Below, in pieces: positions 6,469 to 6,866 of a stretch of 6,866 nt of DNA. Both the position numbers and the translations under genes were made by a program. Under the pieces are notes generated by a model, which was not told where the DNA came from, ran no database searches, and worked only from the letters and a program-made list of their open reading frames with translations. This DNA is from Campylobacter sp. (GTDB lineage Bacteria; Campylobacterota; Campylobacteria; Campylobacterales; Campylobacteraceae), in contig JAGAZK010000152.1 of NCBI GenBank assembly GCA_017940085.1, forward strand, positions 1-6,866, in the 5' to 3' direction. How positions within the stretch are numbered: the first letter of the stretch is position 1; the number at the start of each line of letters is the position of its first letter.

Positions 6469-6485
6469 AATTAAATTTACTCAAA
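6456..6485. repeat. 30-bp perfect palindrome, with a third copy of the arm downstream
   Basis: The arm TTTGAGTAAATTTAA (6456-6470) is followed with no spacer by its exact reverse complement (6471-6485). A further direct copy of TTTGAGTAAATTTA lies at 6503-6516, so the palindrome's right arm can also pair with that copy across a 17-base loop. In RNA this gives two competing AU-rich hairpins about 100 bases after pgi; in DNA it could extrude as a cruciform. A terminator role is possible, but no T tract follows. Confidence 0.8.
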
Positions 6486-6548
6486 TAAATTTACTACGAA
6501 ATTTTGAGTAAATTTAAAGCGAATTTATGGGGCTTGTTTTTGAATTTG

Positions 6549-6583
6549 TTTTAGATTCTTCGCCTAAAAGGCTCAAAATGACA
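6549..6583 (-). repeat. Inverted-pair repeat, unit A (TGTCAT...GCGAAGAATCTAAA)
   Basis: Read on the minus strand this unit runs TGTCAT (6583-6578), GAGCCTT (6574-6568) and GCGAAGAATCTAAA (6563-6550), with an internal GCCT/AGGC mini-hairpin at 6562-6572. It shares the same ordered blocks with unit B at 6663-6719 in opposite orientation. The form resembles short dispersed palindromic repeats of the TGTCATTCTGAGCG...GAAGAATCT type seen in many bacterial genomes; that resemblance is from memory. Confidence 0.55.
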
Positions 6584-6662
6584 AAAATACTTGCAAATTT
6601 GCTTCCAAATTTAGTCAAATTTGGGCGTAAATTTAATCAAATTTGCTCTATTTAGCATTGTT

Positions 6663-6719
6663 TGTCATGACTTAGTAGAGCCTTGAGCGTAGCCAAAGGA
6701 CAGCGAAATATCTAAATTT
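6663..6719 (+). repeat. Inverted-pair repeat, unit B (TGTCAT...GCGAAATATCTAAA)
   Basis: On the plus strand: TGTCAT (6663-6668), GAGCCTT (6678-6684) and GCGAAATATCTAAA (6703-6716), matching the terminal block of unit A at 12 of 14 bases. It is longer than unit A by an insert around GAGCGTAGCCAAAGGACA. Units A and B face inward with their TGTCAT ends and enclose a 79-base AAATTT-rich core, so the whole (6549-6719) looks like a small non-coding element with inverted ends. No transposase is nearby. Confidence 0.55.
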
Positions 6720-6740
6720 ACTCGCTTTCGCCAAAAATTT

Positions 6741-6780
6741 AATCAAATTTACTCACTAAATACGGATTTTGGAGCAAATT
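6741..6780 (+). repeat. Direct repeat copy 2 (core CTAAATACGGATTTTG)
   Basis: This is the second copy, exactly 312 bases downstream of the first, with the core at 6756-6771. It is preceded by AATCAAATTTACTCA, and a partial echo (AAATTTACTCGCT) occurs at 6714-6726, so the area looks like a decayed array of related units. Confidence 0.75.
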
Positions 6781-6866
6781 CACCCATAAATTTGAAGTGA
6801 ATTTGAACTATTTTGGATTTCTGAGAATGAAAAACCATCAAACTCAGAATTGTTTTGAGTATTTAG

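Larger units (their letters stand above)
6353..6866. other. 514-base non-coding, repeat-rich region after pgi
   Basis: No reading frame of credible length or composition is seen on either strand. AAATTT occurs about 16 times. The stretch contains a 13-bp inverted repeat (6390-6402 with 6427-6439), a 30-bp perfect palindrome (6456-6485), a roughly 40-bp direct repeat (6429-6468 and 6741-6780), an inverted pair of TGTCAT units (6549-6583 and 6663-6719), an 8-bp inverted repeat CCAAATTT/AAATTTGG (6605-6624), and a 7-bp stem TTCTGAG/CTCAGAA (6819-6825 with 6843-6849) near the edge. No classic GC-rich terminator with a T tract follows pgi; one of the AT-rich palindromes may serve that role. Confidence 0.7.

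Noticed and set aside
6749..6838. 29-codon minus-strand frame from ATG at 6838 to TAA at 6749
   Set aside because: It consists largely of the direct-repeat copy, has no ribosome site, and its composition gives no protein-like pattern.
6827..6866. Frame open to the window edge from ATG at 6827 (MKNHQTQNCFEYL)
   Set aside because: Only 13 codons are visible, the upstream ribosome signal is poor, and the ATG lies in the loop of a TTCTGAG/CTCAGAA stem. It could be a gene start but cannot be supported here.
6353..6866. CRISPR array, because of the many short repeats
   Set aside because: Repeat units vary in length and orientation, spacers are not uniform, and no cas gene is present.

Overview
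The window is AT-rich and comes from a bacterium of the Campylobacterota, most likely a Campylobacter species outside the jejuni/coli group. The clues are the adjacent galU-pgi pair (the same gene neighbours I recall from C. jejuni), a short copper chaperone next to copA, promoters with a recognisable -10 but no clear -35, and a very high density of the palindromic word AAATTT/TAAATTTA in and between genes. The species cannot be fixed from this sequence alone.

Left part (1-3595, minus strand): a tightly packed five-gene run, in transcription order a 68-residue CXXC copper chaperone, the copper-exporting P-type ATPase CopA, a soluble YbjQ-family (UPF0145) protein, a second YbjQ-family protein with an N-terminal membrane anchor, and the start of a membrane-anchored M48 zinc metallopeptidase cut by the window edge. 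Gaps between them are 0, 2, 3 and 0 bases, and two junctions are TAA directly followed by ATG. One transcript from a TATAAT promoter at about 3630 is the simplest reading. The chaperone and ATPase form a copper-export module; the YbjQ pair and protease have no established link to copper.

Middle (3647-4326): a YigZ/IMPACT-family gene on the minus strand, divergent from galU. The 89-base divergent spacer holds a 15-bp perfect inverted repeat and six AAATTT words spaced 10, 10, 11, 11 and 11 bases apart, i.e. on one face of the helix.

Right part (4327-6352, plus strand): galU (UDP-glucose synthesis) and pgi (glucose-6-phosphate isomerase), overlapping by 14 bases and probably translationally coupled. 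Together they link fructose-6-phosphate and glucose-6-phosphate to nucleotide-sugar supply for surface glycans.

End (6353-6866): 514 bases with no convincing gene. It is a repeat mosaic: a 30-bp perfect palindrome, a roughly 40-bp direct repeat 312 bases apart, and an inverted pair of TGTCAT...GCGAANNATCTAAA units around an AAATTT-phased core. I see no CRISPR array, tRNA, rRNA, transposase or phage gene. The most notable points are the composition of the copper-led operon and the organised, phased AAATTT repeats between genes; neither proves a new system.
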